A DNA stretch of 64,000 nt from Comamonas testosteroni (GTDB lineage: Bacteria; Pseudomonadota; Gammaproteobacteria; Burkholderiales; Burkholderiaceae_C), in the NCBI GenBank assembly GCA_008727115.1, contig CP044131.1:1984001-2048000 (forward strand), in the 5' to 3' direction. The position numbers were made by a program, and so were the translations under genes. Under the pieces are notes generated by a model. That model was given only the letters and a program-made list of their open reading frames with translations, was not told where the DNA came from and made no database searches. How positions within the stretch are numbered: position 1 is the first letter of the stretch; the number at the start of each line of letters is the position of its first letter. Positions 8,980 to 17,174 of the stretch are shown in pieces.

Positions 8980-9000
8980 GGTGTTCTCCGCATTCCTTCT

Positions 9001-9885
9001 TTACTTGTGCTTGCCTATTTTTTTCTTGATTTGCGGAATGATCAGCGCAATGGTCACCAGCACGGCAGTCACCAGATTCAAGTCCTGCGCCTTCAGGCCA
9101 ATGGCGTCGATATTGAGCGCTGCAGCGATGAAGAAGCGGTAGACCACAGCGCCCAGCACCACGGCCAGCGTTGCCCAGATGATCTTGCGCGAAGGCAGAA
9201 TGGTTTCGCCCACAATCACGGCCGCCAGACCGATGACGATGGTGCCAATGCCCATGGAGATGTCGGAGCCGCCCTGGGTCTGCACAAACAGCGCGCCGGC
9301 CAGGCCGACCAGACCGTTGGAAATCGCCATACCCAGCAAGATCATGCCGCCGGTGTTCACGCCCTGGGCGCGGGCCATGCGGGCGTTGGAGCCCGTGGAG
9401 CGAATGGCCAGGCCGCGCTCGGTGGCAAAGAACCAGTCCAGCGCCAGCTTGGCCACGATGACAAAGCCCAGCATGATGATGGGGCGCATCACATAGTCGG
9501 GAACGCTCTCGGGCTGCAGCATGGTGAACAGCGTGGGATCGTTGATCAGCGGCACGTTGGGGCCGCCCATGATGCGCAGATTGACGGAGTACAGGCCGAT
9601 CATCATCAGGATGGAGGCCAGCAGGTCCATGATTTTGAGCTTGACGTTGAGCCAGCCGGTGATCAGGCCTGCAACGGCACCAGCGGCTGTGCCGGCCAGC
9701 GTGGCCAGCCAGGGGTTGGTGCCCGTGGAAATCAGAATGGCGCAGACGGCGCCGCCCAGCGGAAAGCTACCGTCGACCGTGAGGTCGGGAAAGCGCAGCA
9801 AACGAAAAGAGATGAAGACGCCCAGCGCCACCAGGCTGAAGATCAGGCCAATTTCAATGGCACCGAGTACGGAAAATAAAGACAT
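9001..9885 (-). CDS. ABC transporter permease (BPD_transp_2 type)
   Basis: A 294-residue inner-membrane permease with 8-9 hydrophobic segments, related to the branched-chain amino acid and sugar permease fold (LivH/RbsC group) and typical of importers whose receptor is of the ABC_sub_bind family. It is flanked by the receptor gene 120 bases upstream and the ATPase 21 bases downstream. A single permease gene suggests a homodimeric channel. Confidence 0.88.
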   Translation of the reverse strand: MSLFSVLGAIEIGLIFSLVALGVFISFRLLRFPDLTVDGSFPLGGAVCAILISTGTNPWLATLAGTAAGAVAGLITGWLNVKLKIMDLLASILMMIGLYSVNLRIMGGPNVPLINDPTLFTMLQPESVPDYVMRPIIMLGFVIVAKLALDWFFATERGLAIRSTGSNARMARAQGVNTGGMILLGMAISNGLVGLAGALFVQTQGGSDISMGIGTIVIGLAAVIVGETILPSRKIIWATLAVVLGAVVYRFFIAAALNIDAIGLKAQDLNLVTAVLVTIALIIPQIKKKIGKHK

Positions 9886-10005
9886 AGAGAGAGCGACAGG
9901 CGCGGCAAACGTCTAAAAAAATCGGCAGGGCCATGTCGCCATGGCACCTGCCGCTGTGCTGGCGCTGCGAACCATGAAGGGCGCAGCGCTAGCCACAGAC
10001 AGGGC

Positions 10006-10974
10006 TTACTTGACCACGGTGGCCGCAGCCTTGACCAGGGCGTCGGACAGCTTCACGCCTTGCTTTTCAGCCGCGCCGGGGTTCACGAACAGTTCCATCT
10101 TGGTCGAGACCTCGGGCTTGATGTCGCCGGGCTTTTCGCCCTTCAGAATGCGCACCACCATGCGGCCGGTCTGCTCGCCTAGATCGCGGTAGTTGATGCC
10201 GTAGGCAGCCACAGCGCCGCGCTTGACGGAGTCGGTGTCAGAAGCCACCAGAGGGATCTTGGCGTCCTGGCCGACCTTGACCAGCGACTCATAGGCCGAC
10301 ACCACGTTGTTGTCGGTGTTGGTGTAGATCACATCGACCTTGCCCACCAGCGAACGGGCAGCGCTGGAGACGTCCACCGAGCGGGGGGCAGCAGCGGTCA
10401 CCAGAGTCCAGCCCATCTTGGGCAGCAGGGCTTGCAGTTCCTTCACGACCACGGCGGAGTTGGCTTCACCGGGGTTGTAGACCATGCCAATGCGCTTGGC
10501 ATTGGGCACGACCTGCTTGACCAGATCCATTTGCTTGTCCAGCGCCAGCAGGTCGGACACGCCGGTCACGTTGTTCTTGGAAGGCTCCCAGCTGGCAACC
10601 AGCTTGGCGGCCACGGGGTCGGTCACGGCGGAGAACACCACGGGCACGGTCTTGGTCGAGGCGATCACGGCTTGGGCGGAAGGCGTGGCGATGGCGACGA
10701 TAGCATCAGGCTTGTCCCCCACGAACTTGCGGGCGATCTGGGCGGCGGTGCCGGTGTTGCCCTGGGCGCTCTGGTACTGCCACTTCAGGCTCTTGCCGTC
10801 TTCGTAGCCTGCAGCCTTCAGCGCGTCTTTCACGCCGTCACGCACGGCGTCGAGTGCAGGGTGTTCGACGATGGCAGTAACCGCCACAGATTTGGTATCG
10901 GCGGCGTTAGCGCCTGTGATGGCCGCAATTGCCAAGGCCATTGCACCCAGACGGGCCCAAGACTGATGCTTCAT
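10006..10974 (-). CDS. ABC transporter substrate-binding protein (ABC_sub_bind family)
   Basis: A 322-residue periplasmic receptor. The signal peptide (KHQSWARLGAMALAIAAITGANA, cleavage after ANA) starts at the ATG at 10974, which is preceded by GGAG at a good spacing. A longer frame to 11145 adds a segment with no signal-peptide character. The mature part resembles the TrpX/ABC_sub_bind family (PF04392): a repeated alpha/beta fold with VAIATPSAQAV and VYTNTDNNVVSAYE stretches. Homologues have been linked to tryptophan or other aromatic amino acids, but specificity cannot be read from the sequence. Confidence 0.9.
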   Translation of the reverse strand: MKHQSWARLGAMALAIAAITGANAADTKSVAVTAIVEHPALDAVRDGVKDALKAAGYEDGKSLKWQYQSAQGNTGTAAQIARKFVGDKPDAIVAIATPSAQAVIASTKTVPVVFSAVTDPVAAKLVASWEPSKNNVTGVSDLLALDKQMDLVKQVVPNAKRIGMVYNPGEANSAVVVKELQALLPKMGWTLVTAAAPRSVDVSSAARSLVGKVDVIYTNTDNNVVSAYESLVKVGQDAKIPLVASDTDSVKRGAVAAYGINYRDLGEQTGRMVVRILKGEKPGDIKPEVSTKMELFVNPGAAEKQGVKLSDALVKAAATVVK

Positions 10975-11530
10975 GTGTATCTCCAGCGTTTGTTGTGTAT
11001 TGCAGGTGAAGGTCAAGACGGCAGAGCTCGACGCGCGCCGCCTTGCAGGAAAGTCTACTGCACGGCTCTGGCCGTCTTCGCCATTGAGATAACCTTGTTT
11101 ATCCCTATACGATGATCGCGAAAAAATGGCATGAAAGCTGCACAAAGCATGTTTTGGATGGAAAAACGCTGCTTGAATTCATGGCTTTATTGCGCAATAT
11201 TGCGTTGTGTATTTCATGTTTTACGTTGCTGCATGCAGTTTTCCTGCGAGTCTGTGGGATTCATCTCCTTTGAGAGGCGATTTGCCTGCTTTTTAATCAC
11301 TGCGCGGTCGGCAGTCTGCTGGCATGTTGGGTGCTGCGATTGCGACTCTTGGGCCCTCATTCCCAAGTCATGTCAATTTTCATGGTGAGGCACGTGGAGC
11401 CGGCAATGACAGTGGCACTGTTGTCAAAAACCTGCAGCCATGAAAAAACCTGCAAGGGCTTGCGCCGGTGCAGGTTTTTTCAGATCGCTATTCAAAGTAC
11501 ACAGAGCGCTTTGAATAGGCAGGTGGTGAA
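10975..11530. other. 556-base intergenic region upstream of the ABC receptor gene
   Basis: No supported gene. It should hold the promoter of the ABC importer operon. It contains the exact 12-base palindrome CGCAATATTGCG at 11193-11204 and, at its far end, the terminator of the ETF-QO gene. A plus-strand open frame at 11131-11388 is Cys/Phe-rich with no family resemblance and was not accepted. Confidence 0.6.
11443..11480 (-). terminator. Terminator after the ETF-QO gene
   Basis: AAAAAACCTGCA pairs with TGCAGGTTTTTT around a 14-base loop, giving a T-run on both strands. It sits about 50 bases downstream of the ETF-QO stop. Confidence 0.88.
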
Positions 11531-13234
11531 TTACATACCCGAGTAGTTAGGGCCGCCACCACCTTCGGGCGTCACCCAGACGATGTTCTGAGTGGGATCC
11601 TTGATGTCGCAGGTCTTGCAGTGCACGCAGTTCTGGGCATTGATCTGCAGGCGTTGTTTGCCAGCGTCTGCTTCGTCTTCCACGAACTCATACACGCCAG
11701 CAGGGCAGTAGCGCTGCTCTGGACCGGCAAACTTGGTCAGGTTGACGGCGACAGGAACGCTTGTGTCCTTGAGCGTCAGGTGCGCAGGCTGGTTTTCCGC
11801 GTGATTGGTGCTGCTGATGAAAACGCTGGAGAGGCGGTCGAAGGTCAGCTTTCCATCGGGCTTGGGATACTCGATAGGTGTGCATTCCGAGGCGGGCTTC
11901 AAGTAGGCGTGGTCTGGCTTGTTGCGATGCAGTGTCCAAGGGATGTTGCCGCGCAGAACAAACTGCTCCAGACCGTTCATGATCGACGCAGTGGTCAGGC
12001 CCTTCTTGAACCAGGCCTTGAAGTTACGCGCCTTCCACAGCTCTTCGTACAGCCAGCTGTTCTCGAAGGCATGGGTGTAGGCATTGAGCTCATCCCCTTG
12101 GCGACCGGCGACGATGGCGTCATAGGCGGCTTCGGCTGCCAGCATGCCGGTCTTGATAGCGGCGTGGCTGCCCTTGATGCGGCTGACGTTGAGGAAGCCT
12201 GCTTCACAGCCGACCAGGGCACCACCGGGGAACACAAAGCGGGGCAGGCTGGAGATGCCGCCGGCCGTGATGGCTCGCGCGCCGTAGCTGATGCGCTTGC
12301 CGGGCTTGATGCCAGCAGCTTCGTCACCTTCCAGGTAGTAGCGGATGTTGGGGTGGGTCTTCCAGCGCTGCATTTCCTCGAAAGGAGACAGGTAGGGGTT
12401 GGAGTAGTCCAGACCGGTGATGAAGCCCAGCGTGACCAAGTTGTCTTCCAGGTGGTAGAGGAAAGCGCCGCCGTAGGTGTCGCTCTTCATGGGCCAGCCA
12501 GCGGTGTGCACCACCATGCCGGGCTTGTGGCGGGCAGGGTCGATTTCCCACAGTTCCTTGATGCCCAGGCCATAAGTCTGCGGGTCGCGGTTGGCGTCCA
12601 GCGAGTACTTGGCAATGATTTGCTTGCCCAGGTGGCCGCGTGCGCCTTCGGCAAAGATGGTGTATTTGCCGTGCAACTCCATTCCCAGCTGGAAGTCGCC
12701 TGTGGGCTCACCTTCCTTGCTGATGCCCATATTGCCGGTGGCCACGCCCTTGACGGAGCCATCTTCGTTGTAGAGCACTTCAGCAGCGGTGAAGCCAGGG
12801 AAGGTTTCCACGCCCAGCTCTTCAGCCTGCTCGGCCAGCCACTTGGTCACAAAGCCAAGACGGACGATGTAGTTGCCTTCGTTGTGAAAGCATTTGGGCA
12901 GCAGCCAGTTGGGGGTGCGTAGCGAAGCTTTTTCGCCCAGGAACACCATGGCGTCTTCGGTCACGGGCTGGTTCAGCGGTGCGCCCTTGGCCTTCCAGTC
13001 GGGGATCAGCTCGGTCAGTGCGCGAGGGTCCATGATGGCGCCCGACAATGTGTGGGCACCGGGCTCTGAGCCTTTTTCCAGCACGACTACGGAGACATCC
13101 TGACCTTTTTCGGCGGCCAGCTGCTTGAGGCGGATGGCCGTGGCCAGGCCACCGGGGCCACCGCCCACCACCACCACGTCATATTCCATGGCTTCGCGCG
13201 GGCCGTACTGGGCCAGGATTTCTTCGTTTGTCAT
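11531..13234 (-). CDS. Electron-transfer flavoprotein-ubiquinone oxidoreductase
   Basis: A 567-residue homologue of ETF-QO (ETFDH), which passes electrons from ETF to ubiquinone at the inner membrane during fatty-acid and amino-acid oxidation. The N-terminal FAD-binding motif is VVVVGGGPGGLATAIRL. The C-terminal iron-sulfur region contains CPAGVYEF and NCVHCKTCDIKDPTQN, the four-cysteine ligand set for one 4Fe-4S cluster. The ATG at 13234 (MTNEEILAQYG) is chosen because an extension to 13423 lacks homology. No etfAB genes lie next to it in this window. Confidence 0.95.
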   Translation of the reverse strand: MTNEEILAQYGPREAMEYDVVVVGGGPGGLATAIRLKQLAAEKGQDVSVVVLEKGSEPGAHTLSGAIMDPRALTELIPDWKAKGAPLNQPVTEDAMVFLGEKASLRTPNWLLPKCFHNEGNYIVRLGFVTKWLAEQAEELGVETFPGFTAAEVLYNEDGSVKGVATGNMGISKEGEPTGDFQLGMELHGKYTIFAEGARGHLGKQIIAKYSLDANRDPQTYGLGIKELWEIDPARHKPGMVVHTAGWPMKSDTYGGAFLYHLEDNLVTLGFITGLDYSNPYLSPFEEMQRWKTHPNIRYYLEGDEAAGIKPGKRISYGARAITAGGISSLPRFVFPGGALVGCEAGFLNVSRIKGSHAAIKTGMLAAEAAYDAIVAGRQGDELNAYTHAFENSWLYEELWKARNFKAWFKKGLTTASIMNGLEQFVLRGNIPWTLHRNKPDHAYLKPASECTPIEYPKPDGKLTFDRLSSVFISSTNHAENQPAHLTLKDTSVPVAVNLTKFAGPEQRYCPAGVYEFVEDEADAGKQRLQINAQNCVHCKTCDIKDPTQNIVWVTPEGGGGPNYSGM

Positions 13235-13730
13235 CGGGAAAGTCTCGCTTGATATTGGATTGGGAAAACTGGCGTGCGCGGCCTTGAGATGTGCGTTCGC
13301 AAAAACCGCGATGCGGGCGATTCTATGCTGACCGCCCGCAGTGGCCATGCAGATTGGGCGACAGCGGGGCAATCTGTGTTGCGGTAAAGACCATAGGCTA
13401 GTGCTCGCCCTGGGCGGCGCCATCCCTCAAAGAAACTAGAGCAGTGTGACGATGAGGGAGGGCTGATCCTTGTTCAATACGGCGAAGGTGCGCTTGAATG
13501 CAAGCTGGCTCGGAGGGCAAGGGTCTGACATCGAGCCCTTGAGATTGAGTGCCTGAGCCAGGCGCACACCTGCGGCCGGATTGAGCGGCGGCGCTTGCTG
13601 GCAACGGTTCAGCTGGTCAGCCTGCAAGATACTGCAACTCCATTGAAGTTAAGGTGAAAAATGCCTGAAACCTATGCTGATAAATGGGTCGCAGCTATTC
13701 TTTTTATATGTTTTAGCTAGTGTGGCGCTT
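13235..13730. other. Intergenic region, possible small frame or remnant
   Basis: 496 bases between ETF-QO and the AhpD-like gene, both on the minus strand. A minus-strand frame of about 63-70 codons ends near 13436 and reads like natural protein (contains FKRTFAVLNKDQPSLIVTLL). It has only TTG-type starts and an upstream in-frame TAA, so it may be the tail of a decayed gene or chance. AT-rich bases at 13680-13725 look like a promoter region. Confidence 0.4.
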
Positions 13731-14312
13731 TCAGGTCTTCTTTTCGCGGGGTAGGCGTCCCATCAGATAGAACTCGGAATTGGGTTGCATGCCGGCAAAG
13801 CTGGCCATGCGGTTGGACAGGCCAAAGAAGGCGGTAATGGCCGCAATGTCCCAGATGTCCTCGTCGTCAAATCCGTGTGGGTAAAGGGCTTCGTAGTCTG
13901 CGTCGTCAATCTCGTGGCTGTGCAGACAGACCTTCATCGCAAAGTCCAGCATGGCGCGCTCGCGCGGGCTGATGTCGGCCTTGCGGTAGTTGACGGCCAC
14001 TTGGTCGGCAATCAGCGGCTTCTTTTCGTAGATGCGCAGGATTGCGCCATGGGCGACCACACAATAAAGGCACTGGTTGGCCGCGCTGGTCGTGGTGACT
14101 ATCATCTCGCGCTCACCCTTGGTCAGGCTGCCTTCTTCCTTGAGCATCAGCGCATCGTGATAGGCAAAAAAGGCTCGCCACTCCGCGGGGCGGCGCGCAA
14201 AGGCCAGAAACACATTGGGAATGAAGCCGGACTTTTCCTGAACTTCAGCGATGCGCTGCTTGATGTCTTCGGGCAGATGGTTCAGGTCGGGGAAGGGATA
14301 GCGGTTTTTCAC
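13731..14312 (-). CDS. AhpD-like / carboxymuconolactone decarboxylase-family protein (peroxidase-related)
   Basis: A 193-residue protein with the AhpD-type redox motif CLYCVVAH (CxxC followed by a histidine four residues later). The flanking pattern, with KGEREMIVTTTSAANQ before it, fits the 'peroxidase-related enzyme' subfamily of alkylhydroperoxidase-like proteins. It would act in the cytosol in thiol-dependent peroxide reduction, although many members have no proven activity. It stands alone, co-directional with ETF-QO, and is divergent from the DUF6882-like gene. Confidence 0.87.
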   Translation of the reverse strand: MKNRYPFPDLNHLPEDIKQRIAEVQEKSGFIPNVFLAFARRPAEWRAFFAYHDALMLKEEGSLTKGEREMIVTTTSAANQCLYCVVAHGAILRIYEKKPLIADQVAVNYRKADISPRERAMLDFAMKVCLHSHEIDDADYEALYPHGFDDEDIWDIAAITAFFGLSNRMASFAGMQPNSEFYLMGRLPREKKT

Positions 14313-14544
14313 AGTATCTGTCTCCTTACATTGGTGTCTGACTCATGTGCAGCCAGCATGGCATGGAAGAGCGCGCTAAAGCTGACGCAGGCGTTGCAGA
14401 TGCTGCATATGCTTGAAATTTCTCAGGCTCGCCCGTGCTTGATCCGCATGATTGGCCGAGCTGGACTCTCTGGCGGGCTGGTCTGCGAGGGGAGGGGCAG
14501 CTTATTGCCCGACAATGCATGCCATTGAAAGCAATGGATATGTG

Positions 14545-15036
14545 ATGAGTAACGAAGCACAAACTGACGACTGGGCGGCCTGGAGCCGTGAGGCCGTCGA
14601 AATGATGCAGGTGCGCAATGCCGAATGGCCCCTGCAGTTTGGCCTGCAATCGAACCCCAAATACCGCTGGGATCTGGAGCGTGCACTGCTGGTGCTGGAG
14701 GCACCTTTGCATGAGGTGGTGGCAACGGTTTGTCTGGTCGGCACCAGCAGCGAACAAGATGGCAGCTTTGTCTGGAGTTGGGCCAATGAGGCCATTCCCA
14801 GGCAGCATGGTGAAGCACTGGAAGTGGTGCACGATTTTGGCCGTGAGAACAAGCTGGCATTGCTGACCACGGCCCGTATACCCGGGGGGCGTCCTGAGGC
14901 CATGGAGTGCATGTGCATTGCAGCCCGCCTGCAGCGCGCCGTAGGCACGTTTATCGACCAGCAGGGCGATGTGACCCTTTATTTCACGCTGCTGCACCTG
15001 CAGATCGCAGTCGATCAAGGACAAGAGCCCAATTGA
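14545..15036 (+). CDS. Conserved hypothetical protein, DUF6882-like
   Basis: About 163 residues from the ATG at 14545 (MSNEAQ); earlier in-frame ATGs exist at 14452 and 14515. A central stretch, FVWSWANEAIPRQHGEALEVV, resembles the WxWAWANxSxP motif I recall from DUF6882 proteins, which are small soluble proteins of unknown role. There is no signal peptide or membrane segment. It is convergent with the YigZ gene, the two stops being only about 25 bases apart. Confidence 0.65.
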   Translation: MSNEAQTDDWAAWSREAVEMMQVRNAEWPLQFGLQSNPKYRWDLERALLVLEAPLHEVVATVCLVGTSSEQDGSFVWSWANEAIPRQHGEALEVVHDFGRENKLALLTTARIPGGRPEAMECMCIAARLQRAVGTFIDQQGDVTLYFTLLHLQIAVDQGQEPN

Positions 15037-15060
15037 TCTGCCTTCTCATGGGCCTTCGGC

Positions 15061-15696
15061 CTAGTGAGTTTCCAGCTCGTCGGGCTTGAGCCATCCAATG
15101 CGACCCTGGCCACTCTCATTAAGAGCGCTCATGAATTCGGCTGCAGCGGACTCTGGCATCTGCAGTTTGAAAGTGACCAGGCTGCCGTGATCGACATGCA
15201 GCAACTCGGCACCTGCAGCCTCGGTCATGCGCCGCACCAGCCCTTCGAGTGGATAGGGCACAGTACATTGCAAGATTTGCATGCGCTGAATGGCGACCTT
15301 CTCGGCCTGCAACAAGGCCTGCGCAACGGCATCGGTATAAGCGCGCACCAGACCGCCTGCTCCAAGCTTTACGCCGCCAAAGTAACGCACCACGGTGGCC
15401 AGTACACCTTCCAGGTCTTGATGGCGCAGCACGTCCAGCATGGGGCGGCCAGCCGTGCCGCTGGGCTCGCCATCATCGACGGCGGCGGATTGGCCACCCG
15501 CCAGCAAAGCCCAGCAGACATGGGCTGCGCCGGGGTTCTGGCGGCGCAGCTCGTCAACGACTGCCTGGGCGCTGGCTCGATCCGTCATCGGTTGCACGCA
15601 ACCGATGAAACGGCTTTTCTTGATGATCAGTTCACTGTGAGACGGGGCGCGAAGAGTCTGTGGCATAGAGGGCGGCAGCATAACCGCAAAGCTCAT
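15061..15696 (-). CDS. YigZ/IMPACT family protein
   Basis: A 211-residue member of the YigZ (UPF0029/IMPACT) family. The N-terminal domain shows the usual KKSRFIGCVQPM start, DDGEPSGTAGRPML in the middle and VVRYFGGVKLGAGGLVRAY, the family signature. A C-terminal DUF1949-like domain follows. Bacterial YigZ proteins are proposed to act near translation elongation, but the biochemical role is unsettled. The start at 15696 (MSFAV) is favoured; a longer frame to 15756 adds an unrelated segment. Confidence 0.88.
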   Translation of the reverse strand: MSFAVMLPPSMPQTLRAPSHSELIIKKSRFIGCVQPMTDRASAQAVVDELRRQNPGAAHVCWALLAGGQSAAVDDGEPSGTAGRPMLDVLRHQDLEGVLATVVRYFGGVKLGAGGLVRAYTDAVAQALLQAEKVAIQRMQILQCTVPYPLEGLVRRMTEAAGAELLHVDHGSLVTFKLQMPESAAAEFMSALNESGQGRIGWLKPDELETH

Positions 15697-15855
15697 GGTG
15701 AAAGGCAATGGAGAGAGTGTGTGTGGATGGTGGCCTCTGTGACAGAGCCATGACATGACGACGCGGCCTGTGGGGTTTGCTCGACAGTGGCGTTAATCCG
15801 GTTCCTACAAATAGGCAAAAAGCAGAACATTAAGCTCCTAGCAAAGGAGGCCGTC

Positions 15856-16023
15856 ATGAACCATCCGCAACCACAGTCCCTGAGCGAGCACACTTTTGGT
15901 CGAGAACATTTCATGCCGCCTCCGCTGGCGCAGGAGCTTGCCGAGCCACCAGCCAAGCAGGCCCCATCACCGGAGGATGAGTGGGATCTGCTGCAGCGCA
16001 TACGCAATGTGGGCGAGTGGTAG
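15856..16023 (+). CDS. Small hypothetical protein, 55 residues
   Basis: A 55-residue frame preceded by a near-perfect Shine-Dalgarno AAAGGAGG six bases before the ATG, one of the strongest in the window. The product is hydrophilic and Pro/Glu/His-rich, and ends WDLLQRIRNVGEW. No family recognised. A terminator follows at 16058-16091, so it looks like a monocistronic, well-translated small protein. An upstream in-frame ATG at 15787 lacks a ribosome site. Confidence 0.7.
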   Translation: MNHPQPQSLSEHTFGREHFMPPPLAQELAEPPAKQAPSPEDEWDLLQRIRNVGEW

Positions 16024-16057
16024 CTCAGCAGCCTGCATTCTCTGAATTACCAGACCG

Positions 16058-16091
16058 ACCGGCTGATTCTGTAAAGGACAGCCGGTTTTTC
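16058..16091 (+). terminator. Terminator after the 55-residue gene
   Basis: ACCGGCTG (16058-16065) pairs with CAGCCGGT (16079-16086), followed by a T-run. It separates the small gene from the LuxR-type regulator. Confidence 0.85.
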
Positions 16092-17027
16092 ATGCCCGCA
16101 TCCTCTGATGCTGCTGCGAAAATTGTCGGCATGAATTCCCACTCTGCGGCACCTCTCTCAACGTTTTTCGGCCTTGCTCACTGGATGCTGCTGCCTGCGA
16201 CAGCGCAGACCGCCGTGCTGCCCGTGGCACTGAGCGATGTCACGGCCTTGATGGACAAAGTAGGACGCAGCAGCAGCGATGCGGTGGCCGAGCAGATTCT
16301 GCATCTGGTGGGGCGGCAGGTTCCGCTGGCGCAGTGCACCATTTTTTCGTTCCAGGGCATGGCCAGGCCCAGAGTTGTGGGTATGGGCGACAGGGCACGC
16401 ACCGGCGCTTTGCCCATGATTTCTCAGGATTACAGCGAGCGCTTCTATCCGCTGGACGGCTCGCAGCGCGTCATGCAGGCCGAGTTGGCGCGGCTGGCCA
16501 AAGACCCGCACGCCAAGCCGCGTGTGTGGCTGCACCGCCAGGCACCGGGCGATGTGCAGCACGCCGAATACCGCCATGTCTGCTACGAGCTGCCGCGCAT
16601 TGCAGAGCGGCTTTCGCTGCTGATGCTGCAGGAAAACGCGCGCTGGCTTTCCGTCAACCTCTATCGCGGGCAAGAGCATGGAATGTTCGATGCGGCCGCC
16701 ATTGCTCAGGTTGAGGCTTTTGCGCCGCTGGTCATGCAGGCCATGCGGCTGCATTACGCAGGGCAGACGCTGCAGGACGATCTGGTCGGCCTGGTGTTGG
16801 CGCGACTGGCGCGGCGCTTTGAGCAGCTGACGCCGCGTGACCTTGATGTGGTGCGCGCTCTGGCGCAGGGGCTGGATGCTGAGGCGCTGGCGCAGCGGCT
16901 GGGCATTACCCTCAGCAGCGCCAGAACCTACGTCAAACGTGTTTGCGCCAAACTGGGCGTGCAAGGCCGGCGCGAGCTGTTTGCGCTGCTGATGGAGCCT
17001 GCAGAAACCGTCGATGGTGCGCTTTAG
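16092..17027 (+). CDS. LuxR-type helix-turn-helix transcriptional regulator
   Basis: About 311 residues (ATG at 16092; 16131 is an alternative). The C-terminal 60 residues form a GerE/LuxR-type DNA-binding domain: LTPRDLDVVRALAQGLDAEALA, then LGITLSSARTYVKRVCAKLGV. The N-terminal 230 residues contain no receiver or autoinducer domain that I recognise. It lies 147 bases upstream of the FAD monooxygenase and in the same direction, so it is a candidate local regulator of that gene. Confidence 0.85.
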   Translation: MPASSDAAAKIVGMNSHSAAPLSTFFGLAHWMLLPATAQTAVLPVALSDVTALMDKVGRSSSDAVAEQILHLVGRQVPLAQCTIFSFQGMARPRVVGMGDRARTGALPMISQDYSERFYPLDGSQRVMQAELARLAKDPHAKPRVWLHRQAPGDVQHAEYRHVCYELPRIAERLSLLMLQENARWLSVNLYRGQEHGMFDAAAIAQVEAFAPLVMQAMRLHYAGQTLQDDLVGLVLARLARRFEQLTPRDLDVVRALAQGLDAEALAQRLGITLSSARTYVKRVCAKLGVQGRRELFALLMEPAETVDGAL

Positions 17028-17036
17028 ATTCTCTAA

Positions 17037-17084
17037 TTTAATAGCTACTCGCGCTTGATGTGTAATCGCTAGAAGGCTATTTCA
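17037..17084 (+). repeat. Degenerate Comamonadaceae-type intergenic repeat (copy 1)
   Basis: The sequence reads TTTAATAGCTACTCGCGCTTG, then about 6 bases, then AATCGCTAGAAGGCTATTTC. The two halves pair partly (GCGCTTG against the degenerate AATCGCT). The same pattern recurs at 37818, 58139 and in reverse at 63781. Confidence 0.6.
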
Positions 17085-17174
17085 ATGTGAATTTGATATG
17101 GCACATGGCTTGTCTCCATTTGGTGACATTGGCGGCGGGGCAGTTTTCTACACTGCGCCCCAGGAGACAAAAAT

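Noticed and set aside
8242..9879. 545-codon plus-strand frame across the ABC ATPase and permease genes
   Set aside because: It runs through two real genes and the spacer between them, and its product is low-complexity His/Gln/Gly-rich.
11131..11388. 85-codon plus-strand frame in the gap upstream of the ABC importer
   Set aside because: Cys/Phe/Trp-rich translation, no ribosome site, no family resemblance.
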